Source of the DNA: Sphingobium sp. | Lineage (GTDB): Bacteria; Pseudomonadota; Alphaproteobacteria; Sphingomonadales; Sphingomonadaceae | Length of the DNA stretch: 64,000 nt | Direction of reading: 5' to 3' | NCBI GenBank assembly: GCA_035196065.1 | Contig: CP136575.1 | Span: 2,706,769 to 2,770,768, forward strand | In this document: piece after piece, positions 18,320 through 26,847 of the stretch | Position numbering within the stretch: position 1 is the first letter of the stretch | Layout of the letters: each line of letters starts with the position of its first letter | Position numbers and translations under genes: made by a program | The notes under the pieces: model-generated | What the model saw: only the letters and a program-made list of their open reading frames with translations | Database searches by the model: none | What the model was told of the DNA's origin: nothing

Positions 18320-19720
18320 TCAGGCGTTGCGCAGATACCAGTCATAATCGAGCCGGGGAACTTCGCTGAAATAGCGGTCCTGTTCGACACGTTTAACGAT
18401 AGAATACATGTCGACGAAACGCTCACCCAGATAGTCGCGCATCACCTTTGACCCATGGAAACGATCAACCGCCGCAAACCAGTTGCTCGGCGGCTTGTCA
18501 TCCCCAGAAGAGTCGCGATCATAACCATTGCCGACGACGGCCGGACCGGGATCGGACTTGTTCGTCATGCCGTGATGCATCCCTGCCAGAACCGCCGCGA
18601 CGGCCAGATAGGGGTTTGCGTCGGCCCCGCAGGCGCGATGCTCCACATGGCGGGTTTTGGGTGCGCCGGCAGGTATGCGGAATGATACCGTTCGGTTATT
18701 GACGCCCCAGGTCGGAGCCACGGGCGCATAGCTGTTGGCCTTGAACCGGCGATAGCTGTTGGCATTGGGCGCAAAGATGGCAAAACTATCCCCCACATTG
18801 GCGATCATCCCGCCAATGGCATGGCGCAGTTCGGGCGAGCCTTCGGGGTCTTCGCTGGCGAAGATGTTGTTGCCAGCGGCATCGTTGACCGAAACATGGA
18901 TGTGCATGCCGCTGCCTGCCTGGTCGGCAAAGGGTTTGGCCATGAAAGTCGCCTCCAACCCATGGCGCTGGGCGGTCGCCTTCACCAGTCGCTTGTACAT
19001 GATCGCATCGTCACAAGCGCGCAGCACGTCGGGCTTGTAGCAAAGCGTCAGTTCAAATTGCCCGGGTGCAAATTCGGAAATCGCGCTTTCCAGCGGCAGC
19101 CCCTGAACATCGGTAAAGGCGTATAGATCGTCGAAAAAGGGACGGAAATCTTCCAGCTCGCGCAGTCCATAAACCTCGACATTGCGCGGGCGATCATTGC
19201 TGTAGCCTGGAGCAGCCGGGCGAACACTGCCGTCACGCGCACGCTTCGGATCAACAAGGTAAAACTCCAGTTCGACGGCAACCGCGGGGGTCAGACCGTC
19301 GGCGGCAAAACGATCGGTGACCAGGCCCAGCACATGGCGCGGGTCAAGATCGTGGGGCGTTCCGTCTAGTTCATAGAAATCGACAAGGAATTGCGCGCTC
19401 CCTTCCCCCGCCCATGGCGTGGGCACAAGCGTGCCCGGAATCGGCTTCATCGACCGGTCGGCATCGCCGTCTTCCCAGACAAGGCCGGTTTCCACCGTGT
19501 CCTGTCCGGTAATGTCCACAACCGTAATCGATCCCGGGAACATGCGGCCCGTTTCATAAACAGCGAGCACTTCATGCTGACGCAACCGTTTACCGCGCGG
19601 CACCCCACCCATGTCGGTATAGATCATGTCGATCGCATCGATATGCGGATGGGTCGCAAAAAAGGCTTCGGCTTCGCTCTTCGGCGCAATGACTGCCGAG
19701 GATTTGGCACGCTGTATCAA
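18320..19720 (-). CDS. Glutamine synthetase-family gamma-glutamylpolyamine synthetase, copy 2
   Basis: 466 aa. Glutamine synthetase fold: metal-binding Glu pair in VELEFYL, the GQFELTL strand, GSGMHIHVS and the NPYLAVAAVLAG region. The N-terminus (MIYTDMGGVPRGKRL) is of the PuuA/GlnA3 kind, which ligates glutamate to amines rather than to ammonia. The start codon is TTG (19718-19720), with GGAG eight bases upstream; no ATG or GTG fits. It differs clearly from the copy at 22307-23653, so the two may prefer different amines. Function inferred from family and operon. Confidence 0.85.
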   Translation of the reverse strand: MIQRAKSSAVIAPKSEAEAFFATHPHIDAIDMIYTDMGGVPRGKRLRQHEVLAVYETGRMFPGSITVVDITGQDTVETGLVWEDGDADRSMKPIPGTLVPTPWAGEGSAQFLVDFYELDGTPHDLDPRHVLGLVTDRFAADGLTPAVAVELEFYLVDPKRARDGSVRPAAPGYSNDRPRNVEVYGLRELEDFRPFFDDLYAFTDVQGLPLESAISEFAPGQFELTLCYKPDVLRACDDAIMYKRLVKATAQRHGLEATFMAKPFADQAGSGMHIHVSVNDAAGNNIFASEDPEGSPELRHAIGGMIANVGDSFAIFAPNANSYRRFKANSYAPVAPTWGVNNRTVSFRIPAGAPKTRHVEHRACGADANPYLAVAAVLAGMHHGMTNKSDPGPAVVGNGYDRDSSGDDKPPSNWFAAVDRFHGSKVMRDYLGERFVDMYSIVKRVEQDRYFSEVPRLDYDWYLRNA

Positions 19721-19725
19721 GATAA

Positions 19726-21084
19726 CTACTCCAGTAACTCGCCGACGGCTTCGTTCAGGACAAGGACCAGCCGGTCGACCTGCCCCTCCTGCGTCACGGG
19801 CGACAGCAACATCATATTGTGGAACGGCGCAAGCAAAATGCCGCGATTGGCCAGATAGAGATGAATTGCCGCTTCCAGCTTCGGGTGCATAGCCGCCCGC
19901 GCCTCATTGCCATTTATCGGCGGCCTTTCGGCACAGACAAACTCAACACGTGCACCGATATTCGTCACATGCCAAGGCAGTTGGTGCGCCGCGATCACGC
20001 CTGCAATCCCGTTCACCAACCGCTGCGCAAGCAGAAGCATATGGCCATAAGCATCATGGCTGATCACCTTGCCGACCATGGCGTGCATCGCGCTGATCGC
20101 GAGGGCATTGGCCGAAAGCGTCGTGCCGATACCGCTGTGTCCTGCAGGACGGCTGGCATTCACCTGAGCCATGCGCCCCGCAATTTCATCACTGAAGCCA
20201 TAGACCGCGCAGGGCACCCCGCCACCAATCGACTTGCCGATCACCATCATGTCAGGCTTGGGGCCGAATGCGTTACTGTGTCCGCCATAGCCAGAGGAAA
20301 TGGTGTGGGTTTCATCAAAGACGAGGATTGTGCCGGTTTCGCTGCACAATTGGCGTAGCGTTTCGAGATAGCCCGGTGCGTCACGCACCATACCGACATT
20401 GGTCATCACTGGTTCTGCCAGCACGCAGGCAATGTCACCGCAGCGCAATTCGCGCTCCAATGCGACGACATCATTGAACTCGATCACGCTCGTCGTCGGC
20501 AGGATATCATGAACCTGCCCGATCAGGCTGGCGCGAATCCTAGGTTCCCAACCTGCAGCATGCGCGCGCAGATCGACAAACACATCATCGACCGCACCAT
20601 GATAACAGCCATTGAAGATCAGTATCTTCTTTCGGCCAGTCATCCCGCGGCACCAACGAATGACCGCGCGATTGGCTTCGCTGGCAGTTGTGGTCACCTG
20701 CCAGCGTGGCAGGCCGAACATCGCGCTGAGCATTTCGCCCAATTCGACGCCTTTTTCGGTGGGCAGCATATAGCTAAGCCCCTCACCTGCCTGCATGGCG
20801 AGCGCCTCGGCAAGCGGGGCAGGCGAATGGCCGAACATGCTGGCAGTATCGCCGAGGCAGAAGTCGTCGAGTGTACGGCCATCAACCGTGGTCAGCGTTG
20901 CGTCCTTGGCCCCGGCGGCAACCAACGGCACCGGACTGGGCCAATCGAGCATCCAATGAAACGGCACGCCCTGAAACCAATTGGTGGCGGCGCGCTTTGC
21001 CAGTCCAAGCGATTTGGGATTGGCAGTGCGAAAAGCCTGCGCCTCGCGCGCGGCGATCCTTTCTATGGCTGCTTCGCTGATCAT
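19726..21084 (-). CDS. Class III aminotransferase (glutamate-1-semialdehyde aminotransferase-like)
   Basis: 452 aa. PLP enzyme with the class III fold: TTTASEANRAVIRWCR, FDETHTISSGYGG and the PLP lysine in VIGKSIGGGVPCAVYG. It resembles glutamate-1-semialdehyde aminomutase-type proteins, but a haem-biosynthesis role is unlikely inside this operon. It is embedded between puuB and the second PuuA-like gene, overlapping puuB by ATGA, so it likely transaminates an intermediate or a second amine of the polyamine pathway. Substrate unknown. Confidence 0.82.
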   Translation of the reverse strand: MISEAAIERIAAREAQAFRTANPKSLGLAKRAATNWFQGVPFHWMLDWPSPVPLVAAGAKDATLTTVDGRTLDDFCLGDTASMFGHSPAPLAEALAMQAGEGLSYMLPTEKGVELGEMLSAMFGLPRWQVTTTASEANRAVIRWCRGMTGRKKILIFNGCYHGAVDDVFVDLRAHAAGWEPRIRASLIGQVHDILPTTSVIEFNDVVALERELRCGDIACVLAEPVMTNVGMVRDAPGYLETLRQLCSETGTILVFDETHTISSGYGGHSNAFGPKPDMMVIGKSIGGGVPCAVYGFSDEIAGRMAQVNASRPAGHSGIGTTLSANALAISAMHAMVGKVISHDAYGHMLLLAQRLVNGIAGVIAAHQLPWHVTNIGARVEFVCAERPPINGNEARAAMHPKLEAAIHLYLANRGILLAPFHNMMLLSPVTQEGQVDRLVLVLNEAVGELLE

Positions 21085-22307
21085 AGCCGGTCTCTTAGCG
21101 CGTACCAGAGCAACCCCAAAGTCGCGAGTGGCTGGGCGAACAGCTTACCGCCTGGAAAAGGCCGGTGCGGCAGTTTTGCAAAGACGTCAAACCGGTCCAT
21201 CGTCCCCGTCACCGCCTCTGCCAGCAATTCGCCAGCGAGTGTCGTCACCAGCGCGCCATGTCCGGAAAAACCATGGGCAAAGAAGACATTTCCTTTGCGT
21301 CCGATATGCGGCAGCCGGTTCATCGTTACCCCGACTGCACCGCCCCAAGCATAGTCGATGGATGCATCGGCGAGAGAAGGAAAGACCTCAATTATATGTT
21401 TCCGCACGAATGCGGCGATGTCAGCGGGCGGCGCTTGCACATATTTCTCCCCGCCGCCGAAGATCAGCCGCTTGTCGGCGGACAGGCGGAAATAGTTAAG
21501 CACGAAACGGCTGTCGGCGACAGCGGCATCGCTGGGTAGATAATCCTGCCAATTGGTCAGTGGCGCAGTGGCGATGTTATAGTTCATGATCGGGATGGTG
21601 TAGCGGCCCAATGCAGGATCAAGATCTTGCATCCAGTTGTCGGTCGCCATGATCGTATAGCGTGCATTGGCATCGCCGAGCCAGAATGGGCTATGTTCGA
21701 ATATCTCGACACCCGCATCCTTCGCCACCCGCGCCAATCCCAGCGCATAATTCAGCGGATGGAAATGCCCCCCTTGCGCGTCATAAATCCCGCCATGATA
21801 GCCGCCGCCGTTGATATGGCGCCCTATATCCTTGGGCTGCACAATCTCACTTTCCCAGTCAAATTCCTTTGCCAGAAATTCCGCATCGCGCTGCATCATA
21901 TCGAAATGGGCTGGTTTGTAAGCCGCTTCCAGATGCCCAGCCTTCAAGTCGCATTGAATGTCATGCTTGGCGATCCGGCCTTTCACCTTTTCTACCGCAC
22001 CATAAGCCAGATCGAAGATTGCCTGCGCGCGTTCGCGGCCAAACTCCTCGTCAATCTCGCGCATCGACCAGCGCAGGCCAGGGATCAGCTGCCCGCCATT
22101 GCGGCCTGACGCGCCGAAACCGATTGTCTTGGCCTCCACCAACGCGACCTTCAGTCCCTTTTCCGCGCAGGCCAATGCAGCAGACAACCCCGTAAACCCA
22201 CCGCCGATGACCGCGACATCATATTCACCCTCACCTGCAAATGCAGGCTGTGTATCCCACGCATTGGCGGTGGCGGCGTAATAGCTGTTGTTGAGCGGGT
22301 CGGGCAT
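21081..22307 (-). CDS. puuB: Gamma-glutamylputrescine oxidase-like FAD oxidoreductase
   Basis: 408 aa. DAO-type flavoprotein: Rossmann motif VIGGGFTGLSAAL near the N-terminus, GFGASGRNGGQLIPG and a C-terminal FAD contact (FFAHGFSGHG). PuuB oxidises gamma-glutamylputrescine made by PuuA. ATG 22307 overlaps the PuuA stop (TGATG), so the genes are translationally linked; an upstream in-frame start would extend into puuA by 11 residues. The aldehyde dehydrogenase (PuuC) that would follow is not in the window. Confidence 0.88.
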   Translation of the reverse strand: MPDPLNNSYYAATANAWDTQPAFAGEGEYDVAVIGGGFTGLSAALACAEKGLKVALVEAKTIGFGASGRNGGQLIPGLRWSMREIDEEFGRERAQAIFDLAYGAVEKVKGRIAKHDIQCDLKAGHLEAAYKPAHFDMMQRDAEFLAKEFDWESEIVQPKDIGRHINGGGYHGGIYDAQGGHFHPLNYALGLARVAKDAGVEIFEHSPFWLGDANARYTIMATDNWMQDLDPALGRYTIPIMNYNIATAPLTNWQDYLPSDAAVADSRFVLNYFRLSADKRLIFGGGEKYVQAPPADIAAFVRKHIIEVFPSLADASIDYAWGGAVGVTMNRLPHIGRKGNVFFAHGFSGHGALVTTLAGELLAEAVTGTMDRFDVFAKLPHRPFPGGKLFAQPLATLGLLWYALRDRL

Positions 22308-23653
22308 CACACCCGCAGCAGCAAATGCTCGCGTTCCCAACTGCTGACCACCGACTGGTAATTGAACAGCTCATGATCTTTCACGGCATAGTAAATGTCG
22401 AAAAACTCCTCGCCCAAAAGGTTGCGTACCGGCTTACAACTGGAGAAGCGGTCGAGCGCCGCCTCCAGCGTCCGCGGCAGGGTACGGGCACGGTTATAGG
22501 CGCTGCCTTCGATGGGTTTAGGTGGGACCATGCGATCGACCATGCCGACATAGCCGCACACGAGCGATGCTGCGATCGCCAGATAGGGGTTGGAATCCGC
22601 CCCTGGCAGCCGGTTTTCAACGCGGCGATTGCTGCGGTCAGACACGGGCACACGAAAACCGCAGCTGCGGTTGTCGACGCCCCATTGCACGTTGATTGGC
22701 GCCGCGCTGTCGGGTCGCATACGACGGAAGCTGTTGACATTGGGAGCCCAGAGCGGGGCAATTTGCGGCATGTAGCGGGTAAGACCGGCGACATAACTGC
22801 GGAACAGAGCACTGTCGCGGCCATTGGCATTGGCGAACAAATTTTTGCCGGTTGCCGCATCGACCACCGACTGGTGGATGTGCATCGCGCTTCCCGGCTG
22901 GCCCGCCATCGGGTTGGCCATGAAGGTCGCATAGACGCCATGCTGGCGTGCGACATTGCGGACGACCCGTTTGAACAGAAACACCGAATCGGCGAGTTGC
23001 AGCGGGTCGCCATGAATGAAGTTCACCTCCAACTGCGCGGCACCCATTTCGTGGATCATCGTATCGATATCGAGCCCCATCAACTCGCAATCGTCATAGA
23101 TATGGTCGATGATCGCCTCATATTCGTTCATCGCTTCCAGGCCGTAAGGCTGGCTGGCGGTTTCGGCCCGGCCGCTCGACCCCGTCGGCGGAACAAGCGG
23201 AAAGTCGGGGTCGACATTCTGGCTAACCAGATAAAATTCAACCTCTGGCGCAATGATCGGTTTCCAGCCTTTCGCTTCATAAAGGCTGAGCACTTTTTTG
23301 AGGATGGCGCGCGGGGCGATTTCAACAGGTGTACAATCGCCATGCAGCGCATCTGCGATCACGAACGCGGTCGGTGATTTGAAGCCGGGCGCGACGCAGA
23401 TCGTATCGAGATCTGCAATCAATGTCTTGTCGGGATCCTTGTCCCAGATATCGGCAATGTCTTCGGGATAATGTCCATCGATCGTGCAGATGAAAACGCT
23501 TCCCGGAATGCGCAGCGATTTGTCCCGCACTGATGACAGAAACTTCTTGGCGGGCAATACCTTGCCGCGCTGCACCCCGTTAATGTCGGGTACGATACAT
23601 TCGACTTCGTCGATGTTATGCTCGGCAAGCCAGCTCGCCAGATTAACAGCCAT
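22307..23653 (-). CDS. puuA: Gamma-glutamylputrescine synthetase (glutamine synthetase family)
   Basis: 448 aa. The PuuA-type N-terminus has VECIVPDINGVQRGKVLPA; metal and substrate residues lie in PEVEFYL, AAQLEVNF, GSAMHIHQSV and the NPYLAIAASL region. First gene of the polyamine operon; its promoter should lie in the roughly 45 bases between the ATG (23653) and the hairpin that ends the porin unit. Catalyses ATP-dependent gamma-glutamylation of putrescine, by family. Confidence 0.87.
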   Translation of the reverse strand: MAVNLASWLAEHNIDEVECIVPDINGVQRGKVLPAKKFLSSVRDKSLRIPGSVFICTIDGHYPEDIADIWDKDPDKTLIADLDTICVAPGFKSPTAFVIADALHGDCTPVEIAPRAILKKVLSLYEAKGWKPIIAPEVEFYLVSQNVDPDFPLVPPTGSSGRAETASQPYGLEAMNEYEAIIDHIYDDCELMGLDIDTMIHEMGAAQLEVNFIHGDPLQLADSVFLFKRVVRNVARQHGVYATFMANPMAGQPGSAMHIHQSVVDAATGKNLFANANGRDSALFRSYVAGLTRYMPQIAPLWAPNVNSFRRMRPDSAAPINVQWGVDNRSCGFRVPVSDRSNRRVENRLPGADSNPYLAIAASLVCGYVGMVDRMVPPKPIEGSAYNRARTLPRTLEAALDRFSSCKPVRNLLGEEFFDIYYAVKDHELFNYQSVVSSWEREHLLLRV

Positions 23654-23697
23654 TGTTTTTCACCGGTTTAGGGCCGGAATTGGTCCGCTCATATAAG

Positions 23698-23733
23698 GAC
23701 ATGCCGGGCTTGATCCGTCAAGCCCGGCATGTC
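23698..23733. terminator. Perfect 16-bp hairpin between porin and puuA
   Basis: Arms 23698-23713 and 23718-23733 (GACATGCCGGGCTTGA and its complement) with a 4-base loop. It lies 33 bases beyond the porin stop. No U-tract follows on either strand, so it may be a REP-type stabilising hairpin instead of a classical terminator. It separates the porin gene from the polyamine operon. Confidence 0.6.
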
Positions 23734-23766
23734 GAATGGATAGTCCGGCGCGCGGCCGGAACCTGA

Positions 23767-24471
23767 TCAGAACGTATAGCTGATCGAGAAAATCGCGCCG
23801 GCTTTGCCGAGTCCGCCGACGAAGCGGTTGGTATCGACATAGGAGGCACCAAGTGTGAAGCCCGAAACCTGAGCCGTCATGCCGAGCGACCAGTCGAGCT
23901 TTTTATCGCCAAACGCGCCATCTTCAAATCCGAGCGAGCCGGTGAAGGTAATCGGCGAATCCGGAACGGCGACCGAAGCGGTAGAGCCAACATAGACATT
24001 GTCTGTGTTGCCAGTGCCATCCTGGCTGGGTGCATAAGCAAAGATGCCGCCTAATGTCACAGGGCCGACAGTCGTGCCAACCTTGCCAATGATTTCAGCA
24101 TAATTGGCCGAAGAAAGGCCCGGATAGGCATAATAAGTGACGCCCAGATCATAGGTGACCGCATCACCGCCTGCGAAACCGGCATAGAGGTCAACCTCAA
24201 GGTCATCGCCCGCATTATCGGCAATGTTGGAGCCCCAGGCACCGACATAGAAACCCGATTCATGGCTGATGGTGATGGTCGGCTGGAACGCGAAATCCTT
24301 GTCCGAAAGCGATACGCCGCGGAAGCGATAGTCGGAAACCACTGCTACGCCGCCGGTTACGCTGATCGGCCCTTCAGCCGCTTCTTCTTCCTGAGCAAAA
24401 GCAGGTGCAGCTACTGACAGGCTGCCCATTACTGCGCATGCTGCCGCAAGCTTGAGAATCGATTTACGCAT
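23767..24471 (-). CDS. TorF-family putative outer-membrane porin
   Basis: 234 aa. Signal peptide with cleavage after AAPAFA (about residue 26), then an acidic linker and a beta-rich domain opening with VTGGVAVVSDYRFRGVSLSD, the signature of the TorF/gcw_chp family, ending in an aromatic residue (SISYTF) as outer-membrane barrels do. The start is ATG 24471, since an upstream GTG only lengthens the basic N-region. Its place upstream of the polyamine operon suggests, but does not prove, a role in solute entry. Confidence 0.85.
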   Translation of the reverse strand: MRKSILKLAAACAVMGSLSVAAPAFAQEEEAAEGPISVTGGVAVVSDYRFRGVSLSDKDFAFQPTITISHESGFYVGAWGSNIADNAGDDLEVDLYAGFAGGDAVTYDLGVTYYAYPGLSSANYAEIIGKVGTTVGPVTLGGIFAYAPSQDGTGNTDNVYVGSTASVAVPDSPITFTGSLGFEDGAFGDKKLDWSLGMTAQVSGFTLGASYVDTNRFVGGLGKAGAIFSISYTF

Positions 24472-24980
24472 GATTTTTTGACCTTTCTTCACGTTAACTC
24501 GCTGACAGCCGGCGCGATGGCCAGTGCCCCAAAATTTGCTGTTCGTTCCCGCGAGTTCTGCCAGCTAGCTCTTTATTTTTTTGATGCTGCCAACAGTGTG
24601 CAGGTGCACAAAATCATCAAAGCGCAGCGGTGACAAGCAATTTTGTGACAGCTTGGCTGTCGTTTTTTAAACCTGTGACAATATGAACACAGTTGCCGCG
24701 ATGGCACCGCCCAGACGGCCAGTTTCCGTGACGCGCAGAAATGATCCGTCCGCCACCCTTTCGATGCCATTCACAGCCAATCTCAATGACTAGACGCATC
24801 TCCGGCAACGCGTCGCCGCACAAGACAGGTAACAGCAGGGAATGGAAGGTTGCCGGAAACACAATCTTCGACGGCACGCATTGTCTTTGGTTTAGCAATG
24901 CGGAAAAGCATGGCGCCAATGTTTCGGCCCTTATGCCTACGCCCTCGGGTGGCACATACCCTGAGGTTCCAATCCTGCGG
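24472..24980. other. 509-bp intergenic region upstream of the porin
   Basis: No convincing gene. It should hold the porin promoter near the right of its start. At 24647-24661 a 6-bp stem (GACAGC/GCTGTC, loop TTG) is followed on the plus strand by GTTTTTT, resembling an intrinsic terminator for an unknown plus-strand transcript or for the region's antisense. The remainder shows no repeat or conserved motif that I recognise; short reading frames here lack family features. Confidence 0.4.
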
Positions 24981-25463
24981 TCATCCTAATAACCGCGGCG
25001 GTACCGTCCGGTTTACGACTTCGCGCAACGCAAAGGCGGTTTCGATCCGGGCGACACGCGGCAGGCGGGCAATTTCCTGTCGGTGGACATGTTCATAATC
25101 CTCGATAGAGGTCGCCCGCACAGTGAGCAGATAATCATTACGTCCGCTCATCAAATGGCAACGAAGGATGGACGGGCTACCGCTGACCGCCGCTTCGAAC
25201 GCTTCCATCGCTTCTTCGCTTTGGCTGTCGAGCGTGATTGTCACCATTACTGTCGCACCCATGCCAAGCCGCGTCAGGTTGATGTCAGCCCGGTAGCCCC
25301 GCAATATGCCTGCATCCTCAAGCGCCTTTTGCCGGCGGGCTGCAGCGCTTGGTGAGAGCCCGGCAGCCTCGCCTAGTTCATGCTGGGTCGCACGGCCATT
25401 TGCGACCAGCATGGCCAAAATCTTCCGGTCGATCCGATCGATTTGCACAAAATCCTCATCCAT
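24981..25463 (-). CDS. Lrp/AsnC family transcriptional regulator
   Basis: 160 aa. N-terminal winged helix-turn-helix (DRKILAMLVANGRATQHELGEAAGLSPSAAARRQKAL is split over about residues 11-47) and a C-terminal RAM ligand-binding domain (about 70-150). It is divergent from alanine dehydrogenase with 115 bases between starts, the classical pairing in which an Lrp-type regulator activates ald in response to alanine. ATG 25463 is chosen; the upstream TTG adds ten residues only. Confidence 0.9.
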   Translation of the reverse strand: MDEDFVQIDRIDRKILAMLVANGRATQHELGEAAGLSPSAAARRQKALEDAGILRGYRADINLTRLGMGATVMVTITLDSQSEEAMEAFEAAVSGSPSILRCHLMSGRNDYLLTVRATSIEDYEHVHRQEIARLPRVARIETAFALREVVNRTVPPRLLG

Positions 25464-25578
25464 AAACAAAACTACGCGGAATATCTGCGCCAATCACGGC
25501 ATCAAGTCCACCCTTTGCGCACAATATGCGCCTTGTGCATGCTAAATTCGGCCCAACATTGGAAGAGGAGAGTATCTG

Positions 25579-26706
25579 ATGCGCATTGGCGTCCCAACCG
25601 AAATCAAGGTCCATGAATATCGGGTCGGGCTCACCCCCTCCGCCGTGCGCGAATATGTTGCCCGGGGCCATGAGGTGATGGTTCAGTCCGGTGCCGGCGC
25701 GGGCATCATGGCCGGCGACGAAGCCTATGAAAAGGCAGGGGCGACGATTGTGAAAACCGCCGAGGAAGTTTTCGCTAAAGCCGACATGGTTGTGAAGGTA
25801 AAGGAGCCCCAGCCCAATGAGTGGGTCCAGTTGCGCGAAGGGCAGCTGCTATTCACCTATCTGCACCTCGCGCCCGATCCGGAGCAGGCCAAGGGACTGG
25901 TCAACTCGGGTTGCACCGCAATTGCCTATGAAACCGTGACCGATGACAAGGGCACCCTGCCACTGCTCGCCCCGATGAGCGAAGTCGCGGGCCGCCTTGC
26001 GATCGAGGCTGCAGGCGAAGCGATGCGCCGGTCCGAAGGCGGCGCGGGCATCCTGTTGGGCGGAGTTCCCGGCGTTCCGGCCGGCCGTGTTACCGTATTA
26101 GGCGGCGGCGTTGTCGGCACCCATGCAGCGCGCATGGCCGTTGGCCTTGGGGCCGAAGTCACGATTGTCGACCGGTCGATTCCGCGTCTGCGCCAACTTG
26201 ATGAACTGTTCCATGGCCGCGTGCGCACCCGTTACTCGACACTTGATACCATTGATGCAGAAATCAGCGTCGCTGACGCGGTAATCGGTGCGGTACTGAT
26301 CCCGGGTGCAAGCGCGCCAAAGCTCGTCACCCGCGCGATGCTGAAGCACATGAAACCCGGATCGGTGCTGGTCGATGTCGCAATTGATCAGGGCGGCTGC
26401 TTTGAAACGTCAAAGCCCACAACCCATGCAGAGCCGACCTATGTTGTCGATGGTATCATCCATTATTGCGTCGCCAATATGCCCGGCGCGGTCCCGCAGA
26501 CCAGCGCCGCTGCCCTGAATAACGCAACATTGCCTTATGGCTTGGCGTTGGCCGACAAAGGCCTTGCTGCATTGCAGAACAATAGCGAAATCGGGCGAGG
26601 TCTGATCGCTGGCCTAAACGTCCACAAGGGCAAGGTTACCAGCAAGGCGGTTGCCGAAAGTCTCAACCTGACATTCGTTGAACCGGAAGTCGCGCTCGCC
26701 AGCTAA
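25579..26706 (+). CDS. ald: Alanine dehydrogenase
   Basis: 375 aa. N-terminal [20 protein letters not shown] is the family signature; the NAD-binding Rossmann motif is [17 protein letters not shown] (about 173-189). Converts L-alanine to pyruvate and ammonia with NAD. GAGGAGAG lies about 7 bases before the ATG. Probably controlled by the divergent Lrp-type regulator. Pyruvate/alanine turnover fits with the pyruvate-dependent aminotransferase of the polyamine block. Confidence 0.94.
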   Translation: MRIGVPTEIKVHEYRVGLTPSAVREYVARGHEVMVQSGAGAGIMAGDEAYEKAGATIVKTAEEVFAKADMVVKVKEPQPNEWVQLREGQLLFTYLHLAPDPEQAKGLVNSGCTAIAYETVTDDKGTLPLLAPMSEVAGRLAIEAAGEAMRRSEGGAGILLGGVPGVPAGRVTVLGGGVVGTHAARMAVGLGAEVTIVDRSIPRLRQLDELFHGRVRTRYSTLDTIDAEISVADAVIGAVLIPGASAPKLVTRAMLKHMKPGSVLVDVAIDQGGCFETSKPTTHAEPTYVVDGIIHYCVANMPGAVPQTSAAALNNATLPYGLALADKGLAALQNNSEIGRGLIAGLNVHKGKVTSKAVAESLNLTFVEPEVALAS

Positions 26707-26726
26707 ATCGGCGGTGCATTTACGAA

Positions 26727-26758
26727 GCGATCCGCCTGCAATTTCCCGGGCGGATCGC
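26727..26758 (+). terminator. Hairpin after ald
   Basis: A 10-bp perfect stem (arms 26727-26736 and 26749-26758, GCGATCCGCC and complement) with a 12-base loop starts 20 bases after the ald stop. No U-tract follows, so termination is inferred from position. Confidence 0.5.
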
Positions 26759-26830
26759 CAATCTGTGTGCGGGAAGCGGATACAGCTTTCGGCAAGGTAA
26801 AATTTGCTCTACCGTTGGCCGTCTTATTCA

Positions 26831-26836
26831 TATAAT
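26831..26836 (+). promoter_or_regulatory. Consensus -10 box before the PBP gene
   Basis: An exact TATAAT lies 12 bases before the ATG of the penicillin-binding protein gene. No good -35 box at the right distance and no Shine-Dalgarno sequence are visible, so the message would have only about 5 bases of leader. Confidence 0.5.
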
Positions 26837-26847
26837 ACAGTGCATCG

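Noticed and set aside
22325-23377. 350-codon plus-strand frame opposite puuA
   Set aside because: Shadow frame; His/Arg-rich translation without family features.
24530-24555. GGAAC on the minus strand before the TorF porin as an EcfG promoter
   Set aside because: No GTT 16 or 17 bases downstream, so it does not fit the motif.
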